Shown: in pieces, positions 33,390 through 42,110 of the stretch
Layout: every line of letters starts with the position of its first letter
Numbering within the stretch: position 1 is the first letter of the stretch
Source of the DNA: Avimicrobium caecorum
Lineage (GTDB): Bacteria > Bacillota > Clostridia > Oscillospirales > Ruminococcaceae
Assembly (NCBI GenBank): GCA_904394705.1
Contig: CAJFNJ010000028.1
Location: 86,720 to 150,719 of the forward strand
Length of the DNA stretch: 64,000 nt
Reading direction: 5' to 3'
Program-made: the position numbers and the translations under genes
Notes under the pieces: generated by a model
Databases searched by the model: none
What the model saw: only the letters and a program-made list of their open reading frames with translations
Told to the model about the DNA's origin: nothing

Positions 33390-35072
33390 TCAGTTGGGAT
33401 CGTAGCAGCCATGCTCAGGAGACTTGGTCTCGCTGAGGATGGACTCATACAGACGCCAGCCGCCCGACAGGTTGTAGCAGTCGAAGCCCATGCCAGCCAG
33501 CATGCAGCACGCTACATAGCTGCGCAGACCGGTACGGCAGTGGATGTAAACGGGCTTGGACTTATCCAGTTCACCGGCACGGGTACGCAGCTCGTCCACG
33601 GGAATGTGGATAAAGCCTTCGATATACTGACCGTTCTCCCGCTCCAGGTCGGTGCGGACATCCAGCAGGGTCACGCTGCCGTCTCTGGGCAGCTTTGCCA
33701 CATCGTCCCAGAAGAAGTTCTTCACACGGCCAGCCAGGGTGTTCTCGATGACATAGCCCACGAAGTTTACCGGGTCCTTGGCGGAGCCGAAGGGCGGTGC
33801 ATAGCACAGTTCCAGCTCGGTGAGATCCTTGGCGGTCATACCGGCACGGATGGCGGTTGCCAGTACATCACAGCGCTTGTCCACGCCGTCAAAGCCCACG
33901 ATCTGAGCACCCAGGATCTTGCCGGTGCCCTTCTCATACAGGGTCTTGATGGACATGCCTGTGCTGCCCGGATAGTAGGAAGCATGGCTGTTGGAATAGG
34001 TGTAGACTTTGTCGTAGTCCAGACCGGCAGCCTTGGCAGCACGCTCGTTGACACCGGTGGTAGCCACAGTCATGTCGAAGATCTTCAGAACAGCGGAACC
34101 CAGGGTGTTCTTATAGGTAGTGGGAATGCCGCAGATATTGTCGGCGGCAATACGGCCCTGCTTGTTGGCGGGACCAGCCAGCGGGATATATGCCTTTTCG
34201 CCGGTGACAAAGTCGGTTACTTCCACAGCGTCGCCTACGGCATAGATATCCGGATCGCTGGTGAGCATGTGCTCGTTGACAACGATTGCGCCGCGCTTGT
34301 TGAGTTCCAGACCGGCATCCTTAGCCAGAGCGGTATCCGGACGGACACCCACTGCCATGATAACCATATCGGTCTCGATCTCGCCATCGGACAGGGTGAG
34401 CTTGAGCTTGCCGCCCTCTTCCTTGATGGCCTGTACGCCGTTCTTGAGGATCAGGCCCACGCCCTTCTCCTTGAGGTAGCGGTGCACATCGCAGGCCATA
34501 TCGTAATCCAGCGGAGCGATGACATGGTCAGCCAGCTCCACGATGGTTACAGCCACACCGGCATTCTTGAGGTTCTCAGCCATTTCCACGCCGATATAGC
34601 CGCCGCCTACAACCACAGCGCTCTCCGGGAACTCCTCTTCCACATACTCACGGATCTTGATGGTATCGGGAATATTGCGCAGAGTGAATACACGGGCATT
34701 GTCTGCGCCTTCCATGGGAGGACGGATGGGAGCAGCACCAGGAGAAAGAATGAGCTTGTCATAGCTTTCGGTATACTCGCCGCGGTCCTTGCTGCGGACA
34801 GTGACAGTCTTGGCCTTGGGATCGATGGAGATCACTTCGCTGTTGACCCGGACATCCACATTGAACCGGGCATTGAAGCTCTGGGGAGTCTGCAGGGTCA
34901 GATCCGACTTCTTGGTGATCTCGCCGCCGATATAATAGGGCAGGCCACAGTTGGCAAACGAAATGAATTCGCCGCGTTCAAACATGATGATCTCAGCGGA
35001 TTCATCCAGACGACGCAGTCTTGCAGCTGCCGAAGCACCGCCGGCCACGCCGCCTACAATTACAACTTTCAT
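33390..35072 (-). CDS. CoA-disulfide reductase-type flavoprotein fused to a rhodanese domain
   Basis: The 560-residue protein begins with an FAD-binding GGVAGGASAAARLRR. The single active Cys is in ISFANCGLPYYIGG (Cys 43), as in CoA-disulfide and NADH-dependent persulfide reductases. The NAD(P)H loop is AVVVGGGYIGVEMAENL. From about residue 455 a rhodanese domain follows with active Cys in IHCRTGLRSYVA. Such fusions reduce CoA disulfides, persulfides or polysulfide and handle sulfane sulfur. The gene has its own promoter (35115-35144) and terminator and is monocistronic. Confidence 0.92.
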   Translation of the reverse strand: MKVVIVGGVAGGASAAARLRRLDESAEIIMFERGEFISFANCGLPYYIGGEITKKSDLTLQTPQSFNARFNVDVRVNSEVISIDPKAKTVTVRSKDRGEYTESYDKLILSPGAAPIRPPMEGADNARVFTLRNIPDTIKIREYVEEEFPESAVVVGGGYIGVEMAENLKNAGVAVTIVELADHVIAPLDYDMACDVHRYLKEKGVGLILKNGVQAIKEEGGKLKLTLSDGEIETDMVIMAVGVRPDTALAKDAGLELNKRGAIVVNEHMLTSDPDIYAVGDAVEVTDFVTGEKAYIPLAGPANKQGRIAADNICGIPTTYKNTLGSAVLKIFDMTVATTGVNERAAKAAGLDYDKVYTYSNSHASYYPGSTGMSIKTLYEKGTGKILGAQIVGFDGVDKRCDVLATAIRAGMTAKDLTELELCYAPPFGSAKDPVNFVGYVIENTLAGRVKNFFWDDVAKLPRDGSVTLLDVRTDLERENGQYIEGFIHIPVDELRTRAGELDKSKPVYIHCRTGLRSYVACCMLAGMGFDCYNLSGGWRLYESILSETKSPEHGCYDPN

Positions 35073-35114
35073 GGAAAAACCTCCTTTTTACTGGAACCTT
35101 TTGTCGATATTATC

Positions 35115-35144
35115 AGTATAACATACACAGGTTTGCTTTGTAAA
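35115..35144 (-). promoter_or_regulatory. Promoter of the CoA-disulfide reductase gene
   Basis: Minus-strand TTTACA (35144-35139), 18 nt, TATACT (35120-35115), about 45 nt before the ATG, which has AAAGGAGG upstream. Confidence 0.65.
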
Positions 35145-35242
35145 ACAGGGATTGACAGAAATCCATACTTTTTTCCGGGTTTTGCAGGCAAAGCGGCAGC
35201 CGGACCATCCCAGGACGGCCCGGCTGTCTGTTTTTTTGTGTT

Positions 35243-36013
35243 TTATGCCCGCTTGTTCATGCCGGAATGCCGGGACGCCGCAGGCTGTGCCGCTGTGCTC
35301 TGAGAACGATAGGCACTGTGTACCTGTTCCCGTTCCGCCTTTCCCTGCACCGGAGATCCGGCGGCAGCTTCTGTCCCCTGTTCCGGCTGCTTTGGCTGCT
35401 CCGGTTTCCCGGACTGTTCCGGAATTTCCTCCGGCTGCGGGTCCCGGGATTCCTCCGGAAGCTCCTCCGGCGGCTGTACCGGGGTATCCGGCTTTTTCTT
35501 TGCTCCCTCCCATTCGGACGGAAGCCGGTCATAGTCCCCGCTGGCGACAAATTCCCGCATGGAATCCGCTGCCGCGTCCACCAGGCGCTTCTCCCGCATG
35601 GCAACCTTCAGCTTGGCATGGAGCGGAATGGCAGGATCGTGCTCCACCGTCTGGATGCGGCTCAGCGACTGCCCGATGCGGTTCATCTGCAGGCGGTCCG
35701 CTTCCTCCCTGGTCTTGCAGGAACGCAGCGCCCTCTCATAGGCCGCCTGCTCCTGTTCTTCCTGGAGCAGCTCCTGATAGGCCTGGGGATCGTGCTGCCG
35801 GAGATAGGCCCGTTCCTCCTCGGTCAGGCTGCCGCCTGCATCCAGCTTGGCCCGGATGGAGGCCAGGGTCTCGTCCCGGCGGTGAAAGGTCACGCCATCC
35901 ACTGTGATCTCGTCCTGATGGCTGGCGCCGTTCTGCTGGCGCAGGTGCCACAGCCCCTGCATTTTCAGCCCGCTGATATAGGAATTCAGGCTGTTGATGG
36001 TTGTAAAGTCCAT
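35243..36013 (-). CDS. Unknown soluble protein with Pro/Glu/Gln-rich tail
   Basis: The 256-residue protein starts MDFTTINSLNSYISGLK. It has a helical, charged middle (SLTEEERAYLRQHDPQAYQEL; EEADRLQMNRIGQSLSRIQT) and, from about residue 175, a low-complexity tail of repeated PEE/PEQ/GKPEQP units. There is no signal peptide or membrane helix. AAGGAGGG directly upstream of ATG 36013 fixes the start. I do not recognise the family. It resembles the protein encoded at 37742-38347 only in its MD(F/I)T start and helical, Gln/Arg-rich character. Confidence 0.6.
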   Translation of the reverse strand: MDFTTINSLNSYISGLKMQGLWHLRQQNGASHQDEITVDGVTFHRRDETLASIRAKLDAGGSLTEEERAYLRQHDPQAYQELLQEEQEQAAYERALRSCKTREEADRLQMNRIGQSLSRIQTVEHDPAIPLHAKLKVAMREKRLVDAAADSMREFVASGDYDRLPSEWEGAKKKPDTPVQPPEELPEESRDPQPEEIPEQSGKPEQPKQPEQGTEAAAGSPVQGKAEREQVHSAYRSQSTAAQPAASRHSGMNKRA

Positions 36014-36379
36014 AGTCCCTCCTTTCTCCATGAAAGCCCCTGTAATTTCCAATTTCAGAATACACCACTCGGCGCAGAAATTCAAGGAATATTATGTCTA
36101 AAATTCACAATCGCATTATTTTATTATGCATTTCTTTCCCTGTGGGATTGCCGGAACTGCATAATTTCTCTGCCGGCAGTTCTGCGCTTTTGACAAATTC
36201 CATATAAATTCCCCGAAGTTCCCCAGTCCGTCCTGTACATCCACGACCCGATCCGGTATAATAAAAACAGCGGACATCTGGAAGAAAATGCCGGAAAACC
36301 GCTTAATTTACCGCACACAGGCCATCCTTTGACCTCACACCAGTGAACATACAGGTATCAATCGAGGAGGAGTTCAGAA
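36014..36379. other. Gap between divergent genes with a plus-strand promoter
   Basis: About 365 nt, AT-rich in its first half. An interrupted inverted repeat ATTATGCA (36123-36130) / TGCATAAT (36158-36165) is present. TGTACA (36234-36239), 17 nt and TATAAT (36257-36262) form the likely promoter of the Sel1 gene. I see no gene here. Confidence 0.55.
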
Positions 36380-37633
36380 ATGGGACAGTTTTTCAGTGAC
36401 AATGTGGAGAAAGCGCTCCAGTATATCTATTATGAAAACAAGGGCTATGCCCGTCATGGTCAGGAGGGATTCCAGCTGCTGACCGATGCTTCGGCTGCCG
36501 GGGACGGCGATGCCACCTGTATTCTGGCACGGTGCCTGTCCGGTCCGCAGTATGTCTGGAAGGGCTTCGGCTTCCCTGAGGAGTCGGATGAAAAGGTGGA
36601 AGCCCTCTACCGTCTGGCAGTGGAACAGGGCAGTGCCATCGGCATGCTGGTCGCCATCCGCAGCGGCGTACTGAGCGTAGGTCTGGAGCGCAAGGCGCCC
36701 ATCACCCTGCAGGAAGCCTTTGACCGGGTTCTGAAAAACGCAGCCGGCGGTGATGCCTTCAGCCAGTATGTGATCGGCAACAGCTATTTCTGGTGGGATT
36801 TCCTGCGCATCCAGCAGAAGTCCGCTGAGGATTTTCCCTCCCGGGAGGCTTTCAAGGCCTATCTGAAGGAGAACATCACCCAGTGTGAGGACTGGTTCTG
36901 GAAGGCATTCCGGGGCGGCATCTATCTGGCAGGCAATAACCTCTACAACTACTACCTCAACGGCGATGAGGACATTGTAGCGCCCCAGCCGGACAAGGCC
37001 AAGGACATCTACAAGATCGGCGCCGAGATGGGATACCCGGTTCATCAGATCATCTGTGCCCAGAATGCCGAGCAGGCCGGTCAGATGGAAGAATCCCGGA
37101 AATGGTACCGCAAGGCTGCGGAAAACGGCTATCCGAACGCATGGTATCAGGTGGCGGCCTGGTATGAGAAGGGCATCGGCGGCCCGGCCGATATGGCAGA
37201 GGCTGTTTACTGCTACAAGCAGTCGGCAGAGAGCAATGAAACCGGCGGTATCAATGTGCTGGCGGAATACTATTTCTATGGCCTCAACGGATTCCCCAAA
37301 GATCCTGCCAGAGCTTTCCGTTACTGTCAGAAGGCGATGGACCTTGGCAGCACCTACAACCGGCCCATCATGGCCCGCTGCTATCTGGAGGGCTGGGGCA
37401 CTCCGGTGGACTATGCCGAAGCCTATGTGATGGCTTCCAAGTCCAGCAGCTGGTCGAACGGCGCCGAGAGCTGCTATGTGCTGGGACGCATCTACTGTGA
37501 TGGTCTGGGCAAGCCCGAGGACATCGGCAAGGGTGTGGAATTCCTGCGCCAGATCAGCGATCATCACCCCGAGGCACAGGAGGAACTGAAAAAGTACAAG
37601 AAGGGACTGTTCGGCGGCTGGAAGCGCCGGTAA
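36380..37633 (+). CDS. Sel1-like repeat protein
   Basis: The 417-residue protein consists of Sel1/TPR-like helical repeats. Clear units are AWYQVAAWYEKGIGGPADMAEA, shortened here to its core YEKGIGGPADMAEAVYCYKQ, then YYFYGLNGFPKDPARAFRYC, CYLEGWGTPVDYAEAYVMA and IYCDGLGKPEDIGKGVEFL. No signal peptide or catalytic domain is seen. Such proteins act as scaffolds or adaptors for protein interaction. AGGAGG precedes the ATG. It is monocistronic, flanked by its own promoter and a perfect bidirectional terminator. Confidence 0.83.
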   Translation: MGQFFSDNVEKALQYIYYENKGYARHGQEGFQLLTDASAAGDGDATCILARCLSGPQYVWKGFGFPEESDEKVEALYRLAVEQGSAIGMLVAIRSGVLSVGLERKAPITLQEAFDRVLKNAAGGDAFSQYVIGNSYFWWDFLRIQQKSAEDFPSREAFKAYLKENITQCEDWFWKAFRGGIYLAGNNLYNYYLNGDEDIVAPQPDKAKDIYKIGAEMGYPVHQIICAQNAEQAGQMEESRKWYRKAAENGYPNAWYQVAAWYEKGIGGPADMAEAVYCYKQSAESNETGGINVLAEYYFYGLNGFPKDPARAFRYCQKAMDLGSTYNRPIMARCYLEGWGTPVDYAEAYVMASKSSSWSNGAESCYVLGRIYCDGLGKPEDIGKGVEFLRQISDHHPEAQEELKKYKKGLFGGWKRR

Positions 37634-37645
37634 CCCCTTAAACAC

Positions 37646-37678
37646 AAAATTCCCCGGTCAGACTGACCGGGGAATTTT
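37646..37678. terminator. Perfect bidirectional terminator
   Basis: AAAATTCCCCGGTCAG and CTGACCGGGGAATTTT form a 16-bp perfect stem around a single A, between convergent genes. Confidence 0.9.
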
Positions 37679-37741
37679 CATGAAAAGAGGATTGCCATGG
37701 CCCGGCAGTCCTCTTTTGTTTCAGCACAGAATGATATTCTG

Positions 37742-38347
37742 TTATTCCGCTGCGCCGGCAGGAGTGCCCTGTGCTTCCTGCTCCCATTCATCAAAGCGCT
37801 TCATGACCTCATCATAGGTCTGACCGCAGATGGACGGCAGTTCTCCGCCCAGTTCCACACCGGCAGCCTGGAAGCCCTTCTGCACCGCAGTGCGGAGGGT
37901 ATCGATCTTGGATGGGTCGCCGCCCGAAAGAGCCTTTGCCATATCCATGATCCGGCCCGCTACGGCATCCACCGAGTATTCACCGCCCTCGGCAATGGAC
38001 TCTGCCGCCTGACGGCTCTGCTCCGGTGTGACATACAGATCCATGCCGAACAGGGTGAGATTGCTCCGCTGTCCCTGCTTGACCACCATCGACTGGAGCA
38101 TCTGGATAAAGCGCTCCATACGCTGGGCCTGTTCGTCCTTCAGCTGCTGCACCTGGGCATCGGTCAGCTTCCTGGAGTAGGTGACCGGCTTCTCCGCACC
38201 GGTCTGCACAAAGGTGTCCCGGTTCTGGACAGCCGCCTGGTTCTCCGCTGTGGCGCCGGTGGTGTCAGGCTCCTTCTTTTCCGATGCCTTCTCCGGACGC
38301 ACCGCTGTATTCTGATATGCAGTATAGCCGATTCTTGTAATATCCAT
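37742..38347 (-). CDS. Unknown soluble helical protein
   Basis: The 201-residue protein starts MDITRIGYTAYQN and has a disordered Thr/Glu/Ala-rich segment to about residue 55. Helical parts follow (KLTDAQVQQLKDEQAQRMER; YSVDAVAGRIMDMAKALSGG; YDEVMKRFDEWEQEA). No signal peptide or known motif is seen. GGAAGG upstream of ATG 38347 sets the start. Unknown proteins with a similar MxI start and disordered N-terminus are frequent in Clostridia; I cannot assign one. Confidence 0.6.
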   Translation of the reverse strand: MDITRIGYTAYQNTAVRPEKASEKKEPDTTGATAENQAAVQNRDTFVQTGAEKPVTYSRKLTDAQVQQLKDEQAQRMERFIQMLQSMVVKQGQRSNLTLFGMDLYVTPEQSRQAAESIAEGGEYSVDAVAGRIMDMAKALSGGDPSKIDTLRTAVQKGFQAAGVELGGELPSICGQTYDEVMKRFDEWEQEAQGTPAGAAE

Positions 38348-38573
38348 CGTACAGCCTTCCTTTCCGCTTACGCTGATTCCGGGCTGCCGTCCGCAGCAGA
38401 CCATCTGTCCGCGCCGGGCTCTCCCGGCAGACTGCGGCAGCCATTTTCCCGGCTCTGAAACCGGACGCTTCAGAACCTTTTCAATCTATATGTTCGCCCG
38501 GTGGGGAGAAAAGAAAAGCCGCAAAGCAATATTTTCCATTTGTACCATGGATTTCCGACAATACCGGCAGGAA

Positions 38574-39635
38574 TCACCCGATCTCCCGCAGGATATTTCC
38601 CTGGGCATCCCGGATCTGGGTGGGGATCAGCTCCACGGTCAGCGGATAGCTGGTGAGGGGATACTCCCCGGCATGGGGACGCAGAAGCCCGCAGAGCTCC
38701 TCCACCGTCTCACCCGGCATGGACATCGTCAGCACGCCATCCTCTTCCCAGAGTTCCGGCTTGCCGCTCAGGAACTGTACTGCCGCTTCCCCGCCCTGCA
38801 GGAACAGGGGACGCCCCTTCCCCAGACGGGCACGCAGCATATTTGCCAGCGTTTCGATGTGACCGGCGCCCAGTGTCAGACGGGCATGACCGTCCTGCAG
38901 GCTGACGCCTACCTGTTCCAGATAGAAGAACCCGGTGGAGGAGCCATCCTGCTCCATGCCCTGCTTCCAGACTGCCCGGAATGCGGGGTCATCCATGCGG
39001 GAGGTACGGGAGAGGTCCACAATGCCCATCGGGCAGGTCTTCTCCAGCTCTGCCAGGAACTTTCCGGTGTTCCAGCACATGACTGCTTCCAGCTCATCGG
39101 CGGTAATTCCCACAGCCTGCAGGAAGATCATGTGACCGTTGGGGGTATCCATCTCCCCCAGCTCCGGGTCGATCTGGAACGCAAGGGCTGTGAGACGGGT
39201 ATCCGATTCCAGGGCAATGGGGCTGTTGCAGTCCAGATGGTGTCCGGGGCCGAACGGATTGCCGCTGGAAAAGACATAGCGGGCCAGATTCTGCAGCAGA
39301 TTCATGGGCCAGACCGGCGGTTCCTCCTCCCCTTCCCGCTTGAGGCGGAAGGTCAGCTCAAAGCCAAATCCGCTCACCTCCGGGTCCTCGCACTCCTTCT
39401 GGTACAGCTCGGTAAAGCCATAGGTCACATAGTGCCAGTGAGGGATTCCCTCTTCGCTCTTCCAGACCTCCACCCCGTCCAGCGGGTCATTTCCGCCCAG
39501 GAAGTAGGGAATCACCGTTCCATAGAACCGCCCCTCCTGACCGGGATAGAGCGCATGGAGCTTCTCGGAAATCGCGTCAAATCCGCCCTGTTCCAGTGTG
39601 GTATCGTCCTGTTCCCGTGTGATCTCATCGTTCAT
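38574..39635 (-). CDS. Suppressor of fused (SUFU)-domain protein
   Basis: The 353-residue protein has an N-terminal SUFU fold. Characteristic parts are FYGTVIPYFLGGNDPLDGVE, HWHYVTYGFTELYQKE and FGFELTFRLKREGEEEPPVW. LLQNLARYVFSSGNPFGPGH completes the domain. The C-terminal 150 residues carry the second half typical of bacterial SUFU proteins. Bacterial members are often immunity or accessory proteins of polymorphic toxin systems, but no toxin is visible next to it. It has a good ribosome site (GGAGGAA) and lies 38 nt downstream of a small ORF that follows rtcB. Confidence 0.85.
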   Translation of the reverse strand: MNDEITREQDDTTLEQGGFDAISEKLHALYPGQEGRFYGTVIPYFLGGNDPLDGVEVWKSEEGIPHWHYVTYGFTELYQKECEDPEVSGFGFELTFRLKREGEEEPPVWPMNLLQNLARYVFSSGNPFGPGHHLDCNSPIALESDTRLTALAFQIDPELGEMDTPNGHMIFLQAVGITADELEAVMCWNTGKFLAELEKTCPMGIVDLSRTSRMDDPAFRAVWKQGMEQDGSSTGFFYLEQVGVSLQDGHARLTLGAGHIETLANMLRARLGKGRPLFLQGGEAAVQFLSGKPELWEEDGVLTMSMPGETVEELCGLLRPHAGEYPLTSYPLTVELIPTQIRDAQGNILREIG

Positions 39636-39673
39636 CTTGCTGTTCCTCCTTCTGTATGATCCTGTATCTGCGG

Positions 39674-39814
39674 CTATTGCCGGTTCTCAGCCCGGGCAAT
39701 CGCCTCAGCGATCTGCTGCCGGGCTGTTTTGATTTCACATGCGTTTTCCATGGGACAGCTGTCCGAGCCGGGCAGGCTGACTGCTCCCCTGCCGTCCGGA
39801 GCCGTTTCTCCCAT
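39674..39814 (-). CDS. Small ORF (46 residues) between rtcB and the SUFU gene
   Basis: The open frame starts 16 nt after the rtcB stop and ends 38 nt before the SUFU start. The C-terminal half (ACEIKTARQQIAEAIARAEN) would be a strong helix. No clear ribosome site is present, so translation is uncertain. If real it is co-transcribed with rtcB. It may be chance. Confidence 0.3.
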   Translation of the reverse strand: MGETAPDGRGAVSLPGSDSCPMENACEIKTARQQIAEAIARAENRQ

Positions 39815-39830
39815 GGTTCAGGCGAAGGTG

Positions 39831-41039
39831 TCAGTCCTCATCGCCGGCCTTGAAGTTATAGATGGGGCGGATGATCTTGACTACCTCCGCTGTGGGGCCG
39901 ATGTTGTCCAGAATATCCTGCATGCCCTTGTAGGCCATGGGGCATTCGTCCAGGGTGGACTTGTTCACCGAGGTGGTGAACACATCCGCCATCTGCTTTT
40001 TGAACTCGGATACAGTGAAGGACTGCTTGGCATCGGCCCGGCTCATGAGCCGTCCGGCGCCATGGGGAGCCGAACAGTTCCAGTCCTCATTGCCCTTGCC
40101 CACACAGATCAGGCTTCCGTCCCGCATATTGATGGGAATGAGCAGCTGTTCTCCGGCCTTGGCGGACACGGCGCCTTTGCGCAGGATCATGGCATCGGTG
40201 TCGATGTAGTTGTGGATGGTAGTGAACTGCTCCTCCACATGGAGCTTCATGCCCCCGATGATCTCGTCCATCATGGCCTGCCGGTTGAGCGCCGCAAACT
40301 GCTGGACGATCTTCATATCGTGGATATACTGCTCAAACAGCTCCCCTGATACATACGCCAGCGCCTTGGGAATGCTGGTCTGCTTGATGTTTTTGAGCTT
40401 TTTCAGCTCCTTCTGGATCTCTTTCTCCCGGCCCTCTGCCCGCATCCGGGCAACAATCCCGGCAACGGTGGCATCATCGGTTCCATTGAGGACCTTATAG
40501 CCCGCCTCCTGATAATAGCGGGCCACTTCCACGCCCAGGTGACGGCTTCCCGAGTGGACTACGATATACAGATTTCCCTCGTCGTCCCTGTCCACCTCGA
40601 TGAAGTGGTTGCCGCCGCCCAGGGTGCCGATGCTCTTTTCGGCCCGGATGAGATCCACCTGCTTTGCACAGCAGAGCTGGCTCAGATCAATCCGGCTGAA
40701 GGAACGATGCGCCTTGGTACGGATCGAAAAGCCAGAAGGGATCTTTTCATAGATCAGCTTATCCAGCTTCTGCAGTTCCAGATGGGTTTCCCGGATGCGC
40801 ACTGTTTCCATGCCGCAGCCGATATCCACTCCCACCAGGTTGGGTACCACCTTATCGGTGATAGTCATGGTGGTTCCGATGGTGCAGCCCGCTCCGGCAT
40901 GGATGTCCGGCATCATGCGGATGCGGCTGCCCGCTGTAAATTCCTGATTGCACAGTTCCTGTACCTGTGCGATGGAGGCGCTGTCCACCACATCGGTGAA
41001 GATCTTCGCCCCATTGTATTTTCCTTGAATCTCAATCAT
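39831..41039 (-). CDS. rtcB: RtcB family RNA-splicing ligase
   Basis: The 402-residue ligase joins 2',3'-cyclic-phosphate and 5'-OH RNA ends using GTP and Mn2+. Visible motifs are MPDIHAGAGCTIGTT, VGVDIGCGMETVRI (metal Cys), LGGGNHFIEV, VVHSGSRHLGVEV and the guanylation-site region NCSAPHGAGRLMSR. The length suits the shorter RtcB class. ATG 41039 has GAGGT upstream; the longer open frame in the leader is not protein-like. Repair of cleaved tRNA or rRNA is the known role of the family. An unusually long, structured leader precedes it. Confidence 0.94.
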   Translation of the reverse strand: MIEIQGKYNGAKIFTDVVDSASIAQVQELCNQEFTAGSRIRMMPDIHAGAGCTIGTTMTITDKVVPNLVGVDIGCGMETVRIRETHLELQKLDKLIYEKIPSGFSIRTKAHRSFSRIDLSQLCCAKQVDLIRAEKSIGTLGGGNHFIEVDRDDEGNLYIVVHSGSRHLGVEVARYYQEAGYKVLNGTDDATVAGIVARMRAEGREKEIQKELKKLKNIKQTSIPKALAYVSGELFEQYIHDMKIVQQFAALNRQAMMDEIIGGMKLHVEEQFTTIHNYIDTDAMILRKGAVSAKAGEQLLIPINMRDGSLICVGKGNEDWNCSAPHGAGRLMSRADAKQSFTVSEFKKQMADVFTTSVNKSTLDECPMAYKGMQDILDNIGPTAEVVKIIRPIYNFKAGDED

Positions 41040-41350
41040 ATTGTACCTCTTTGCTGGTTTCGCAGGGCAAAGCCCTGTCGGGTCATCGCATGCCATGGGA
41101 CTGGATTGTCCCACACATGCCTGAACAACAGTAACAGAGTGGAAAAACGCAGTTCGGAGCCCGGCACCGCCGCAGGGAGGGATTCTTCGTTCCACAGCCG
41201 ACCCTGTCCCTGCGCTGCATGCTGTTCTCCCCGGATGCCTCCGGTCCGGGCTGATTTTCGGGTACACGGTCCCGTACAGCCTCCAATGGGGCCCGGACTG
41301 AGACAGACCTCATTCCCTTCTATCATAAAGCAAAACTGTGCATACCGCAA
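41040..41350 (-). ncRNA. Structured leader (or embedded small RNA) of rtcB, with promoter
   Basis: Reading the minus strand, a promoter TTGCGG (41350-41345), 17 nt, TATGAT (41327-41322) gives a leader of about 275 nt to the rtcB start. It contains an 8-bp stem GTCCGGGC/GCCCGGAC (41244-41251 with 41291-41298) and CCGGA-TGCC-TCCGG (41231-41244). An 8-bp stem CGCAGGGA/TCCCTGCG (41171-41178 with 41207-41214) follows. Next is a composite hairpin GCATG...TGGGAC/GTCCCA...CATGC (41088-41120), and last CAGGGC-AAA-GCCCTG (41063-41077) close to the ribosome site. Some stems share bases and may be alternatives. I recognise no known RNA family. Confidence 0.55.
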
Positions 41351-41383
41351 TCCAAAGTACAGAACTTTCCACAGAAAAACTCC

Positions 41384-41412
41384 TTGTTTTTCCCCACAAG
41401 CCGTGCTATACT
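41384..41412 (+). promoter_or_regulatory. Promoter of the zinc phospholipase C-like gene
   Basis: TTGTTT (41384-41389), 17 nt, TATACT (41407-41412), about 35 nt before the start codon. It is back to back with the rtcB promoter. Confidence 0.6.
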
Positions 41413-41446
41413 GAGGTCATTCAAGCCACAAAGGAGAGAGTTTCCG

Positions 41447-41995
41447 GTGCAAAAACGCAGTCATAAGCTCCTGGCTTCCACCCTGCTTGCCAATGTACAG
41501 GGATTTCAGTCCAGACGCTATGAGCTTGCATTCCTGCTGGGTTCCTTCCAGCCGGACTGCAACCCCCTTACCTATCTGAAAGGGTCCATCCGTGCCCGAC
41601 TGCTGGGCGGACACAACTTTACCAATTCCCGTCCCTATGTTCTGACCCGGCTGCAGCGGCTGGAACAGAAAGACCGCTGGAATCTGTGGAACTACTATAC
41701 GCTGGGCAAACTGACCCACTATGTGGCAGACGCCTTCACCTTCCCGCACAACGAACACTGGCCGGACAGTCTGGCTTCCCATCATGTCTATGAAACCCAG
41801 CTGCGCATCTATCTGGCGGAGCATCTGCGGGAGTATGCCTTCCCGGACTGTTCTGCGGAACAGCTGGATCTGATCCCGGCACTGGAAGCCCTGCACCGGC
41901 AGTATCTGGAGAGCCGGAATTCCGACCTCAGCCGGGATACCCGCTTCATCGTTGAAGCCACTGGCCTGCTTATGCGCTGCTGCCCGGTGGGATAA
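41447..41995 (+). CDS. Zinc-dependent phospholipase C/nuclease-type protein
   Basis: The 182-residue protein has the layout of the zinc-dependent phospholipase C family: FLLGSFQPDCNP, LGGHNFTNSRPYV and LGKLTHYVADAFTFPHNEHW, with several His/Asp ligands. No signal peptide is seen, unlike secreted phospholipases. GTG 41447 is the likely start, since AAGGAG lies 10 nt upstream and no ATG gives a fitting N-terminus. The substrate is unknown; a membrane or phospholipid role is inferred from the family. Confidence 0.8.
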   Translation: MQKRSHKLLASTLLANVQGFQSRRYELAFLLGSFQPDCNPLTYLKGSIRARLLGGHNFTNSRPYVLTRLQRLEQKDRWNLWNYYTLGKLTHYVADAFTFPHNEHWPDSLASHHVYETQLRIYLAEHLREYAFPDCSAEQLDLIPALEALHRQYLESRNSDLSRDTRFIVEATGLLMRCCPVG

Positions 41996-42041
41996 CCCTC
42001 TTTCCCGGAGCCATGGGTTCCGGACATTTTTCCAAAAACGC

Positions 42042-42081
42042 AAAAGCCCGTACTGTCACAAAAGACAGCACGGGCTTTTTT
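42042..42081. terminator. Bidirectional terminator
   Basis: AAAAGCCCGTACTGTC and GACAGCACGGGCTTTTTT pair with one mismatch around six nt, between convergent genes. Confidence 0.85.
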
Positions 42082-42110
42082 CATGGGCTGACACGCCGGG
42101 TTGGACCGGC

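Noticed and set aside
41040..41267. N-terminal extension of RtcB
   Set aside because: The upstream frame has no RtcB character, and the hairpins and ribosome site support ATG 41039.
41040..41320. tRNA or tRNA-like gene in the rtcB leader
   Set aside because: I could not find a T-loop (GTTCRANNC) on the minus strand nor a full cloverleaf, so the region is left as unclassified structure.
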